From contig JBBCGQ010000001.1 of the NCBI GenBank assembly GCA_037200845.1, forward strand, positions 2,740,237 through 2,804,236: a stretch of DNA of 64,000 bases. The letters run 5' to 3'. The notes under the pieces were generated by a model. That model saw only the letters and a program-made list of their open reading frames with translations. It was not told where the DNA came from and searched no databases. Source of the stretch: Bauldia sp. GTDB lineage: Bacteria; Pseudomonadota; Alphaproteobacteria; Rhizobiales; Kaistiaceae. A program made the translations under genes and the position numbers. Positions 54,791 through 64,000 of the stretch are shown here, piece by piece; position 1 is the stretch's first letter, and each line of letters starts with the position of its first letter.

Positions 54791-55999
54791 ATGCTCAGCC
54801 CTCACCGCGATCTCCGCACCGGCGTCAGCTACTGGCAAAGCCGCCCGATGCCGCGCGTCCCGTCGGCACGGCTGACGCGCGATATCGCGACGGATGTGCT
54901 GGTCGTCGGCGCGGGCATATCCGGCGCGCTGGTCGCCGAGGCGCTGGCCGGCGAGCATCGCGTCGTCATCGTCGACCGGCGCGGCGCGGCGAAGGGATCG
55001 ACCCCGGCGAGCACGGCGCTGGTCGAATACGAGATCGACACGCCGCTGACCAAACTCGCCCGCCAGATCGGCGCCGACGACGCCGCGCGCGCCTGGCGGC
55101 GGTCGCATCTCGCACTCCATTCGCTCTCCGCGCGCACGCGCCAGCTTGGCATCAAGTGCGACATCGCGCGGCGCGATACGCTCTACCTCGCCGGCAATGT
55201 GCTCGATGCCGATGGGCTGGAGAAAGAACGCGCCGCCCGGCGCGCTATCGGCATCGAGACCGAACTGCTGCGCCGCGCCGAACTGAAATCGCGCTTCGGC
55301 ATCGAACGCCCGGCCGCGCTGCTGTCGCACGGCGACTTCACCCTCGACCCGCGCCGGCTCACCGGCGGCTACCTCCGCGCCGCCATCGCCAACGGCGCGA
55401 AACTATACGCGCCGGTCGAGGTGACCGACGTCGAGACGCACCGCGGCGGCGTCACGGCGCTGACCAAGGCCGGGCCGACGATCCGCGCCCGCCATGTCGT
55501 CTTCGCCACCGGCTACGAGGTGCCAAAATTCGTGCCCGGCGACGGCCACCGCATCGCCTCGACCTTCGCCATCGCGACGCGCCCGCAGCGCCGCAACCTG
55601 TGGCCGGGCGAGGCGCTGATCTGGGAGGCGTCCGATCCTTACCTCTACATGCGCACGACGCCGGACGGCCGCGTCATCTGCGGCGGCGAGGACGAAGACT
55701 TCGCCGACGACGAGAAACGCGATGCGCTTATCGGCAAAAAAGCCGCCGCCATCGGGCGCAAATTGCAGCGGCTGTTCCCTTCCCTCGACGTGACGCCGGA
55801 GTTCCAGTGGGCGGGATCGTTCGGCACCACCGGCACCGGCCTGCCGCTCATCGGCGCCATCCCGCGCAAGAAGAATTGCTGGGCGATCCTCGGCTTCGGC
55901 GGCAACGGCATCACCTACAGCCGCATCGCGGCCGACATCGTCGCCGCCGCGCTCGCCGGCAAGGCCGATCCGGACGCGGACCTCTATAAATTCCGCTAA
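54791..55999 (+). CDS. FAD-dependent oxidoreductase (DAO family)
   Basis: 402-residue flavoprotein of the D-amino-acid oxidase fold. The dinucleotide-binding motif is [18 protein letters not shown], followed by [26 protein letters not shown]; the C-terminal FAD contacts are in [15 protein letters not shown] and [16 protein letters not shown]. Substrate unknown; it may oxidise an amine or amino acid. Start MLSPHRDL was chosen, with a GTG five codons upstream as the alternative. It lies on the opposite strand between vapB and ruvC, and ends overlapping the ruvC stop by 3 bases. Confidence 0.85.
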   Translation: MLSPHRDLRTGVSYWQSRPMPRVPSARLTRDIATDVLVVGAGISGALVAEALAGEHRVVIVDRRGAAKGSTPASTALVEYEIDTPLTKLARQIGADDAARAWRRSHLALHSLSARTRQLGIKCDIARRDTLYLAGNVLDADGLEKERAARRAIGIETELLRRAELKSRFGIERPAALLSHGDFTLDPRRLTGGYLRAAIANGAKLYAPVEVTDVETHRGGVTALTKAGPTIRARHVVFATGYEVPKFVPGDGHRIASTFAIATRPQRRNLWPGEALIWEASDPYLYMRTTPDGRVICGGEDEDFADDEKRDALIGKKAAAIGRKLQRLFPSLDVTPEFQWAGSFGTTGTGLPLIGAIPRKKNCWAILGFGGNGITYSRIAADIVAAALAGKADPDADLYKFR

Positions 56000-56502
56000 C
56001 CGGCCTTGGCGAGGGTGCGCGCCCACTGGCGATGGTGCGCGTGACAGATCGCGACCGCCAGCGCATCGGCCGCGTCGTCGCTGTCGAAGGTCGCACGCGG
56101 CAGGAGCACCTTCACCATCGCGCGGATCTGCGCCTTCTCCGCGTGACCGGCGCCGACGATCGCCTTCTTCACCGCGTTCGGCGCGTATTCGGCGACCGCC
56201 AGTCCGGCCAGCGCCGGCACGACCATCGCGATGCCGCGCGCCTGGCCGAGCTTCAGCGTCGCCGATGCGTCGCGATTGACGAAGGTCTGCTCCACCGCCG
56301 CCTCGTCCGGCGTCCACGCGCCCATGACTTCCGTCAGGCCGACATGCAGCGCGACCAGACGCGGCGCGAGCTCACCGTCGAGCGGCGCCCGCACCGTGCC
56401 CGATCCCAGGAACGACAGCGTGTTGCCGGTTACCGCCACCACGCCCCAGCCGGTGCGGCGCAGGCCGGGGTCGATGCCGAGAATGCGAATCGTGACCGCC
56501 AT
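55996..56502 (-). CDS. ruvC: Crossover junction endonuclease RuvC
   Basis: 168-residue Holliday junction resolvase. The acidic catalytic residues appear in [40 protein letters not shown], and [15 protein letters not shown]. Start MAVTIRIL (ATG at 56502). It is separated from ruvA-ruvB by the FAD oxidoreductase and vapBC, unlike the usual contiguous ruvCAB. A near-match to the alphaproteobacterial LexA site lies 18 bases upstream. Confidence 0.96.
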   Translation of the reverse strand: MAVTIRILGIDPGLRRTGWGVVAVTGNTLSFLGSGTVRAPLDGELAPRLVALHVGLTEVMGAWTPDEAAVEQTFVNRDASATLKLGQARGIAMVVPALAGLAVAEYAPNAVKKAIVGAGHAEKAQIRAMVKVLLPRATFDSDDAADALAVAICHAHHRQWARTLAKAG

Positions 56503-56519
56503 CACACACCGGTAATCCC

Positions 56520-56534
56520 GTTCGGCCTAGGTTG
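56520..56534. promoter_or_regulatory. Near-match LexA (SOS) site upstream of ruvC
   Basis: gttc-ggcctag-gttg differs from the alphaproteobacterial LexA box GTTC-N7-GTTC only in the last base. It is 18 bases before the ruvC start, where an operator would be expected. Weak evidence on its own. Confidence 0.35.
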
Positions 56535-56573
56535 CCAGAATACCGGGCGGGGCATTCGGAGGAGTTAACTCAA

Positions 56574-57092
56574 ATGCGAAAGTTGACCGTCGCGCTGTCG
56601 CTCGCCGCGTGCTGCGCGGCCTTGCCCGTGCTGGCCCAGAGCATCGACATCCCGGCCCGCAAGGCGGGCGAATGGAAGATCGAGATGGTGCCCGAGACGG
56701 CGAAGGCCGTGCCGGCAGTGACCTTCCAGCTCTGCCTCGATGCCGCGACCGACAAGTCGCTGATGCAAGCCGGGGCGGCGATGGCCGGTGGCCAGTGCAC
56801 CAGCAGCGCGCCGACGCAGGAAGCCGGCGGCATCGCCTTCGACGGCAGTTGCGACATGGGCGGCATGAAGACGAAATCGCACACCGTGATCAGCGGCGAC
56901 TTCCAGTCGAGCTACACCATGAAGATCACGTCCGACGTCGAAGGCGGCCCCGCCGCGATGCCGAAGCATTCCGTGATGACGCAGAACGCCACCTACGTCG
57001 GCGCCTGTCCCGCGGGCATGGCGCCCGGCGACATGATCATGCCGGGCGGCATGAAGGTGAATGCGCTGAAGGCGATGAAGCCGGGCGGCTAG
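56574..57092 (+). CDS. Exported DUF3617 protein
   Basis: 172-residue exported protein: signal peptide (cleavage near VLAQSID), then a DUF3617 domain beginning [12 protein letters not shown] with conserved cysteines ([28 protein letters not shown]) and the typical [13 protein letters not shown] segment. Function unknown; such proteins are periplasmic. Ribosome site ggaggag ends seven to eight bases before the ATG. Its stop overlaps that of the convergent yebC gene. Confidence 0.88.
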   Translation: MRKLTVALSLAACCAALPVLAQSIDIPARKAGEWKIEMVPETAKAVPAVTFQLCLDAATDKSLMQAGAAMAGGQCTSSAPTQEAGGIAFDGSCDMGGMKTKSHTVISGDFQSSYTMKITSDVEGGPAAMPKHSVMTQNATYVGACPAGMAPGDMIMPGGMKVNALKAMKPGG

Positions 57093-57838
57093 GCCGCCGT
57101 CAGCTTCGCCAAGACCGCGTCCGGGATCTCGTAGTTGGCGTAGACTTCCTGCACGTCGTCATCCTCGTCGAGGATGTCGATCAGCTTCAGCATCGAGGCC
57201 GCCTTGTCCTCGTCGAGGCTGGTGGTCGTCTGCGGCCGCCAGATCGCCTTGACCGTCTCCGCCTCGCCGAGCGCCGCTTCAAGTTTCTTCGCCACCTCGT
57301 TCATGTCGGCGAACGCGGTCGTGATGGTGTGCCCGTCGGCCGTGCTTTGCACGTCGTCGGCGCCGGCTTCGATCGCGGCTTCCAGCACCTTGTCGGCGTT
57401 GCCGACCTCGGGCTTGTAGACGATCTGCCCGACCCGATCGAACATGAAGGCGACCGAGCCGGTTTCGCCGAGCGCGCCGCCGTTCTTGCTGAGGTACGAG
57501 CGCACCGCGCCGGCGGTGCGGTTGCGGTTGTCGGTGAGCGCCTCGACGATCATCGCGACGCCGCCCGGGCCGTAGCCCTCGTAGCGGATGGTCTCGTAAT
57601 TCTCGCCGTCGTTGCCGGCCGCCTTCTTGATGGCGCGCTCGATGTTGTCCTTGGGCATGTTCTCGGCGCGCGCGTTGATGATGGCGAGGCGCAGGCGCGC
57701 GTTCATGTTCGGGTCGGGCACGCCGAGCTTCGCGGCAACGGTTATTTCGCGCGCCAGCTTCGAGAAAAGCTTCGACCGCCGCACGTCGGCAGCACCTTTG
57801 CGGTGCATGATGTTCTTGAACTGGGAATGCCCGGCCAT
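57089..57838 (-). CDS. yebC: YebC/PmpR family regulatory protein
   Basis: 249-residue YebC/TACO1 protein. The start [32 protein letters not shown] is diagnostic (family MAGHSKW), followed by the three-domain fold with [23 protein letters not shown] and [12 protein letters not shown]. Family members act as translation (polyproline-stall relief) or transcription factors. In this class it often lies beside ruvC, as here. Intact and full length. Confidence 0.95.
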   Translation of the reverse strand: MAGHSQFKNIMHRKGAADVRRSKLFSKLAREITVAAKLGVPDPNMNARLRLAIINARAENMPKDNIERAIKKAAGNDGENYETIRYEGYGPGGVAMIVEALTDNRNRTAGAVRSYLSKNGGALGETGSVAFMFDRVGQIVYKPEVGNADKVLEAAIEAGADDVQSTADGHTITTAFADMNEVAKKLEAALGEAETVKAIWRPQTTTSLDEDKAASMLKLIDILDEDDDVQEVYANYEIPDAVLAKLTAA

Positions 57839-57954
57839 ATCCAACCTCGGGTGAAAAACCGGCCGGGTTTATACGATTGCGCCCGGCCGAAAGGAAGGCG
57901 ACGAAGTCGCGGCTTTGCCGCCGCTACACGCGTTCCCGCCAAGCCCCTCTCCGC

Positions 57955-58050
57955 TTTCCCCGCGAAGGCGGGGACCCAGGAGGATCAGCATGTATCCGCC
58001 GGCCGAGGGCAAACTCAGGCACCTGGATCCCCGCCTTCGCGGGGATGAGC
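57955..58050. repeat. Paired-hairpin repeat, ccccgcgaaggcgggg type (copy 2)
   Basis: tccccgcgaaggcggggaccc at 57957 and tccccgccttcgcgggga at 58028, about 53 bases apart, between yebC and the hydrolase gene. The same two hairpins in the same order occur between serC and serA (36685). Confidence 0.75.
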
Positions 58051-58066
58051 GGAGGTATGGAGCTCG

Positions 58067-58792
58067 TTAGGTCGCGCTTTCCTCGATCCACGCCACGATC
58101 GCATCCCCGATCGGCTTGAGCAGCGCCGCGGAAGCCAGCGTATGGCCCCCGGGGAACACCAGATGCCGGGCGCCGTAGAACTCCGCGATTCCCTCCGCCA
58201 CGCTTGGCTTGAACAGCCGGTCGCCCTCGGCCGACAGCACCAGTACCGGGCATTTGACCGCGCCCCGCGCCACCGGCGCCCCGCCGGTGACCATCGTCCG
58301 GTAGGCCTTGCCCGATTCATCCGCGAAGATGGCGAGGAAGAAATCCTGCTCCTCCGGCGACAGGTCGTGCAGCACCAGCTTCCGCGCCGCCGCCTTGTTG
58401 CCGCGGAGCGGCCAGCCGGCGGCGACCGGCAGCGTGTATTCCAGCGCGTATTGCAGGGCCGCGAGCTTGCCGCCGCCACGCCACGGCGGCGCCGACGAGA
58501 TAAGCACCAGCCCGGCCGACTTCGTCTCCGCCGCAACGTGCTGCGCCACCAGTCCGCCCATCGACGATCCGACGATCACCGGCGGCGCGCCGAGCGCGGC
58601 GTGCGCGGCGATCATGGCATCGACGTAGTCGCGGAAGGTGAGGCGGGCGAGCGCCGCCATGTCGGGCGGATCGTGCGCCGGCAAGGAAGGCGCCGCGCAC
58701 GTGAACCCCTGCCCGCGGAAATAGTCGAGCCACGGCTCCCAACGTTTCGCCCGGGTGAAGGCACCGTGAATGAACAGCAGAGGCGGCTTCAT
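58067..58792 (-). CDS. Alpha/beta-fold hydrolase
   Basis: 241-residue serine hydrolase. N-terminal LLFIHGAFTRAKRWEPWLDYF contains the oxyanion His-Gly, the nucleophile elbow is GSSMGGL (Ser near residue 77), the acidic residue is in VLSAEGDRLF, and the His in FPGGHTLAS. No signal peptide. Substrate unknown. Minus strand, upstream of a repeat, 59 bases after the phosphoesterase gene, which is on the same strand. Confidence 0.88.
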   Translation of the reverse strand: MKPPLLFIHGAFTRAKRWEPWLDYFRGQGFTCAAPSLPAHDPPDMAALARLTFRDYVDAMIAAHAALGAPPVIVGSSMGGLVAQHVAAETKSAGLVLISSAPPWRGGGKLAALQYALEYTLPVAAGWPLRGNKAAARKLVLHDLSPEEQDFFLAIFADESGKAYRTMVTGGAPVARGAVKCPVLVLSAEGDRLFKPSVAEGIAEFYGARHLVFPGGHTLASAALLKPIGDAIVAWIEESAT

Positions 58793-58851
58793 GAGTCTCC
58801 CGGCAGGCGCGGGCGGACCTTATCAACCCCGCCCTGAGACCAGAAGGGGGC

Positions 58852-59676
58852 CTATTCCAGCCAGAACGACGGCAGGTGCGGCGAGAGCACCCCGCCCATG
58901 CGGAACGGCTCGACCGCCATTGCCAGGCCCGTGCTTTCGTCGACTTCGACGGCAATACCGGTGAGCGTCGCCTCGCCGTCGGCCGGCGTGAACCGTTCGC
59001 CCGGCACCTTCTCGAGAAACCGGCGGAGCGGCTCCTCGTGGTTCATGCCGATGACCGAATCGTAGTCACCGCACATACCGGTGTCGGACTGGAACGCCGT
59101 CCCGCCGCGCATGATGTGATAATCCGAGGTCGGCACATGCGTATGCGTGCCGACGACCAGCGTCACGCGCCCGTCGAGGAAATGCCCGAGCGCCTGCTTC
59201 TCGCTCGTCGCCTCGGCGTGGAAGTCGACGACGATGGCGTCCGCCTGCTCGCCGAGCGGCGCGGCGGCGACTTCGCGATCGATCGCCGTGAAGGGATCGT
59301 CGAGCTGCTCCATGAAGACGCGGCCCATCGCATTGATGACGAGGATGCGCATCCCGTTCCGCGCCATGTAGAGGCCGGCGCCGCGCCCGGCCGTGCCCGC
59401 CGGATAATTCAACGGCCGCAGGAACCGATCCTGCCGGCTCGCGAACTGCAGCGCCTCGCGCTGGTCGAAGGCGTGGTTTCCGGTGGTGACGACGTCGGCG
59501 CCGGCATCGAGCACGGCGCGCAAAATTTCCTCGGTGATGCCGAAGCCGCCGGCGGCGTTCTCGCCGTTGACGATGACGAAGTCGAGATGATGGTCGGCGA
59601 TGAGCCCGGGCAGTTTCGCCACCGCCGCGTTGCGGCCGGAGCGGCCGACGAGATCGCCGAGAAATAGAAGACGCAA
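58852..59676 (-). CDS. YmdB-type metallophosphoesterase (TIGR00282 family)
   Basis: 274-residue calcineurin-like phosphoesterase. The metal ligands are in LFLGDLVGRSGR, VNGENAAGGFGIT, VTTGNHAFD, and VVDFHAEATSEKQALGHFLDG plus GTHTHVPTSD; the family (Bacillus YmdB) hydrolyses 2',3'-cyclic mononucleotides. Start is a TTG at 59676 with agggt upstream; it leaves four bases to the folate cyclo-ligase stop, so these two are cotranscribed. Longer upstream frames are shadows. Confidence 0.88.
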   Translation of the reverse strand: MRLLFLGDLVGRSGRNAAVAKLPGLIADHHLDFVIVNGENAAGGFGITEEILRAVLDAGADVVTTGNHAFDQREALQFASRQDRFLRPLNYPAGTAGRGAGLYMARNGMRILVINAMGRVFMEQLDDPFTAIDREVAAAPLGEQADAIVVDFHAEATSEKQALGHFLDGRVTLVVGTHTHVPTSDYHIMRGGTAFQSDTGMCGDYDSVIGMNHEEPLRRFLEKVPGERFTPADGEATLTGIAVEVDESTGLAMAVEPFRMGGVLSPHLPSFWLE

Positions 59677-59680
59677 CTGA

Positions 59681-60274
59681 TTACCCTTTGCGAAACGTGA
59701 GCGTCTCGCGCTCGGTGACGATGATATCCATGCGGACGTCGTGCGGCTCGGTCGGAATTGCCGCAACCTCCTGCGCCGCGAAGGCGACCCCGACAAGCAG
59801 CGGCCGCGCGCCCTTGGCATGCAACAGCGCGATGGCGCGATCGTAGAACCCGCGTCCGTGGCCGAGACGGGTCCCGTGCCGGTCGAACGCGACCATCGGC
59901 GACACGACCACATCCGGATCGACGACCTCGGCATCGGCGTGCGGCATCATCGTGCCGAAGCGGCCGGCGACGAGCGCATCGCCGGCGCGGTGGCGGCGGA
60001 ACTCCATTGCCGTGCCGCCGATGACCGCCGGCAGCACGACGTCGGCGCCGTGCTCGAAGGCCCATGCGATGATCGGCCTGGGATCGACCTCGCTCCAGAT
60101 CGGCATGTAGGCAGCAATGGTCCGCGCCCGCGCCATCTCCGGCAACTGCGCCACCCGATGCGCGATCGCGACGGAGGCGGCTTCGCGCACGCCGGTGGTC
60201 AGCGTATCGCGCCGCGCCATGGCCTCAGCGCGCAGCGTCGCCTTGGAGGGGATGTCAGTGGTGGGTGCGATCAT
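59681..60274 (-). CDS. 5-formyltetrahydrofolate cyclo-ligase
   Basis: 197-residue enzyme that converts 5-formyl-THF to 5,10-methenyl-THF with ATP (YgfA/Fau family). Conserved features: KATLRAEAMARRDTL, AAYMPIWSEVDPRP, the ATP/folate site RLGHGRGFYDRAI and terminal HDVRMDIIVTERE. Position behind zapA and 6S RNA is the classic arrangement of this gene across Proteobacteria. Confidence 0.95.
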   Translation of the reverse strand: MIAPTTDIPSKATLRAEAMARRDTLTTGVREAASVAIAHRVAQLPEMARARTIAAYMPIWSEVDPRPIIAWAFEHGADVVLPAVIGGTAMEFRRHRAGDALVAGRFGTMMPHADAEVVDPDVVVSPMVAFDRHGTRLGHGRGFYDRAIALLHAKGARPLLVGVAFAAQEVAAIPTEPHDVRMDIIVTERETLTFRKG

Positions 60275-60337
60275 GCCGTCAACGATAGGAGCGAAGCCGC
60301 AACGGCCGGTGGAGAAATCGACCCCGGAGACCTACAC

Positions 60338-60482
60338 AGTAGGTGGGCGCCGTGTAACCAAGCCCACGGGCCTGGCTAGGTACAGCTCCCGTTTGGATCG
60401 ATAAGCCCCGGGAGTACTGTTCTCCTGTCGCACCCCGCAGCTTCGCCGATTGGACATATAGGACTGCGGGGCCCCCCACGCC
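60338..60482 (-). ncRNA. ssrS: 6S RNA
   Basis: The 214-base gap between zapA and the folate cyclo-ligase gene, both on the minus strand, is the conserved place of 6S RNA, the RNA that binds the sigma-70 RNA polymerase holoenzyme. Read on the minus strand it has outer pairing gtggg/cccac, a 5' hairpin ccccgcag/ctgcgggg, an apical hairpin ctcccg/cgggag, and a 3' hairpin ccaggccc/gggcttgg, consistent with a long bulged stem. Ends are approximate. A further hairpin acctac/taggt at 60330-60344 may serve as terminator. Confidence 0.75.
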
Positions 60483-60488
60483 AGCGCC

Positions 60489-60857
60489 CTAACGCTCGCC
60501 GGCCGCGTCGATCCGCTCGGCGATGTCCTCCAGCCGGTCGGCGATCGCGGTGATGGAACCCGCGACATCAGCCTGCGCCGCTTCGTGCCGGCCAACGAGA
60601 TCGGCATGGGCATCTTCCAGTGCCGCAATCTCGGCCTCCGCCTGCCTGAGCTTCTTTTCGGTTTCCGCCTGCTGGTCGGCGAGCGTGATCGCCGCCATCA
60701 CGGTCAGCCGCTGGTCGCCGATCTCGCCGAAGCGGGCGCGCAACTGCTCGACCGACCGGTTGAGCCGCTCGGCGAGGCTGGTGAGGTGCTCCTCCTCGCC
60801 GTCGTCGCAGGCCATCCGGTAAGTCTTGCCGCTGATGGTGACGTTGACCTGGGCCAT
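60489..60857 (-). CDS. zapA: Cell division protein ZapA
   Basis: 122-residue FtsZ-associated protein that bundles FtsZ protofilaments. The N-terminal part MAQVNVTISGKTYRMACDDGEE and the LAERLNRSVEQLRARFGEIGDQRLTVMAAITLADQ segment are typical of ZapA, followed by a coiled coil. Only three bases from the next gene upstream (DUF4164), so both are in one operon; 6S RNA follows. Confidence 0.93.
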   Translation of the reverse strand: MAQVNVTISGKTYRMACDDGEEEHLTSLAERLNRSVEQLRARFGEIGDQRLTVMAAITLADQQAETEKKLRQAEAEIAALEDAHADLVGRHEAAQADVAGSITAIADRLEDIAERIDAAGER

Positions 60858-60860
60858 GCC

Positions 60861-61142
60861 TCAGGCGCCGTGCCGGGAGAGGACGTCGCGGATCGTTTCC
60901 ATGGCAGCGACCAGCCCATGCGACACCTGGACATTGGCGTCTTCCAGGCGCGCGGCTTTTGCCTCCGCGGAATCAAGAGATTGCGCGAGACGGGAGCGAT
61001 CGGTGCCGAGACGATGCAGCTCGCCTTCCAGCCCCGAAACCTGCGCCAGCCCCTCGACTTTGCGGTCGAGCGAATCCTCGATCTTGGCCAGCGCCGCGTC
61101 GACCCGGCGCAATGCTTCCTCGATGGATAAAGACTCCGCCAT
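60861..61142 (-). CDS. DUF4164 coiled-coil protein
   Basis: 93-residue all-helical protein of the DUF4164 family (SLSIEEALRRVDAALAKIEDSLD, ending VSHGLVAAMETIRDVLSRHG). Found in Rhizobiales just upstream of zapA; a role in division by analogy with ZapB is only conjecture. The start MAESLS has gagg six bases upstream; an upstream GTG six codons earlier lacks a ribosome site. Confidence 0.8.
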   Translation of the reverse strand: MAESLSIEEALRRVDAALAKIEDSLDRKVEGLAQVSGLEGELHRLGTDRSRLAQSLDSAEAKAARLEDANVQVSHGLVAAMETIRDVLSRHGA

Positions 61143-61338
61143 AGACGCCTCAACTGACACTGTTTTCAGACTAGGCGGAGCGTCGTGAAGGCGTCAACTG
61201 CACATGCGGAAATGTGCCAACTGCACGAAGGCCGGCAATGAGGGGCGCAACTCAATTGACTCGTTCAACCCATGTCCTTATTCCCTGCCACCGGCCGCTT
61301 TGCGGCAGTTTCACTCCGGCGGCCGGCAGATCCACCAC
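61143..61338. other. Divergent intergenic region DUF4164/tkt
   Basis: About 196 bases between divergent genes. It has a GANTC site (gactc at 61258-61262) and a short inverted repeat cacatg-cggaa-atgtg. No sigma-70 promoter could be assigned with confidence. Confidence 0.3.
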
Positions 61339-63324
<1,986 letters not shown>

Positions 63325-63347
63325 AGATTAGAGTCTGGAGAAGAGAC

Positions 63348-64000
<653 letters not shown>

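Overview
The window is a GC-rich stretch of chromosome from an alphaproteobacterium, most likely of the order Hyphomicrobiales (Rhizobiales). The evidence is gene order and gene content: topA-rnr-DUF983-rpmG-pleD-divK-DUF3572, fliJ/ctrA, chpT/eipA, zapA-6S RNA-folate cyclo-ligase, ruvC/ruvAB-ybgC-tolQRAB-pal-cpoB-tilS-ftsH, and the DUF4164 and DUF3572 families. GANTC (CcrM-type) sites and TTAA-N7-TTAA (CtrA-type) boxes also fit the class. I see no transposase, integrase, phage gene or CRISPR array. No genus can be named.

Layout. 1-9.4 kb: 3' part of topA, rnr, a family 8 glycosyltransferase, DUF983, an SMP-30-like secreted protein, rpmG, and the divK-pleD cell-cycle pair. 9.4-16.8 kb: GNAT enzyme, fliJ, ctrA with a GANTC-rich upstream region, an orphan receiver protein, chpT, eipA, a large coiled-coil protein with 42-residue repeats, and a VWA-type secreted protein. 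17-21.3 kb: a sugar-acid catabolic group (enolase-superfamily enzyme, Fe-alcohol dehydrogenase, IclR regulator, mannonate-dehydratase-like protein). 21.3-25.2 kb: HU-like protein, tRNA-Glu, a three-gene cluster of unrecognised exported proteins (one made of 17-residue tandem repeats, the other two sharing a domain), a small membrane protein and an RluA/RluD pseudouridine synthase. 25.3-31.6 kb: rpoH, a thiamine-precursor ABC transporter pair with a TPP riboswitch, an unrecognised membrane protein, purA. 31.7-40.2 kb: DUF4139 protein, a PMT-type glycosyltransferase, serC-serA with a structured serC leader, a TPR/heptosyltransferase-like protein, and an outer-membrane beta-barrel gene with a CtrA box. 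40.6-56.5 kb: ftsH, tilS, the Tol-Pal operon, two tandem paralogous beta-barrel genes inserted beside tolQ, then ybgC-nudix-ruvB-ruvA-vapC-vapB on one strand, a FAD oxidoreductase and ruvC. 56.5-64 kb: DUF3617, yebC, an alpha/beta hydrolase, a YmdB-type phosphoesterase, folate cyclo-ligase, 6S RNA, zapA, DUF4164, tkt and the start of gap.

How the genes connect. divK, pleD, ctrA and chpT belong to the alphaproteobacterial cell-cycle phosphorelay. Two perfect TTAA-N7-TTAA boxes (upstream of the beta-barrel gene at 40.2 kb and of tolQ at 49.3 kb) suggest that CtrA controls part of the envelope programme here; eipA, tol-pal and the beta-barrel genes are all envelope genes. ruvA-ruvB-nudix-ybgC are chained by 4-base start/stop overlaps and are preceded, also by overlap, by a vapBC toxin-antitoxin pair with a perfect 10-bp palindrome at its promoter.

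Sequence quality and repeats. Four genes (RluA/RluD family, a membrane protein at 29 kb, a PMT-family enzyme at 33.7 kb, and ftsH) carry single frameshifts in otherwise intact, conserved frames, three at short G or C runs. Since ftsH is normally essential or nearly so, indel errors in the assembly are the simplest explanation. A REP/BIME-like palindromic element recurs at least four times between genes, with diverged relatives at 28.2-28.5 kb.
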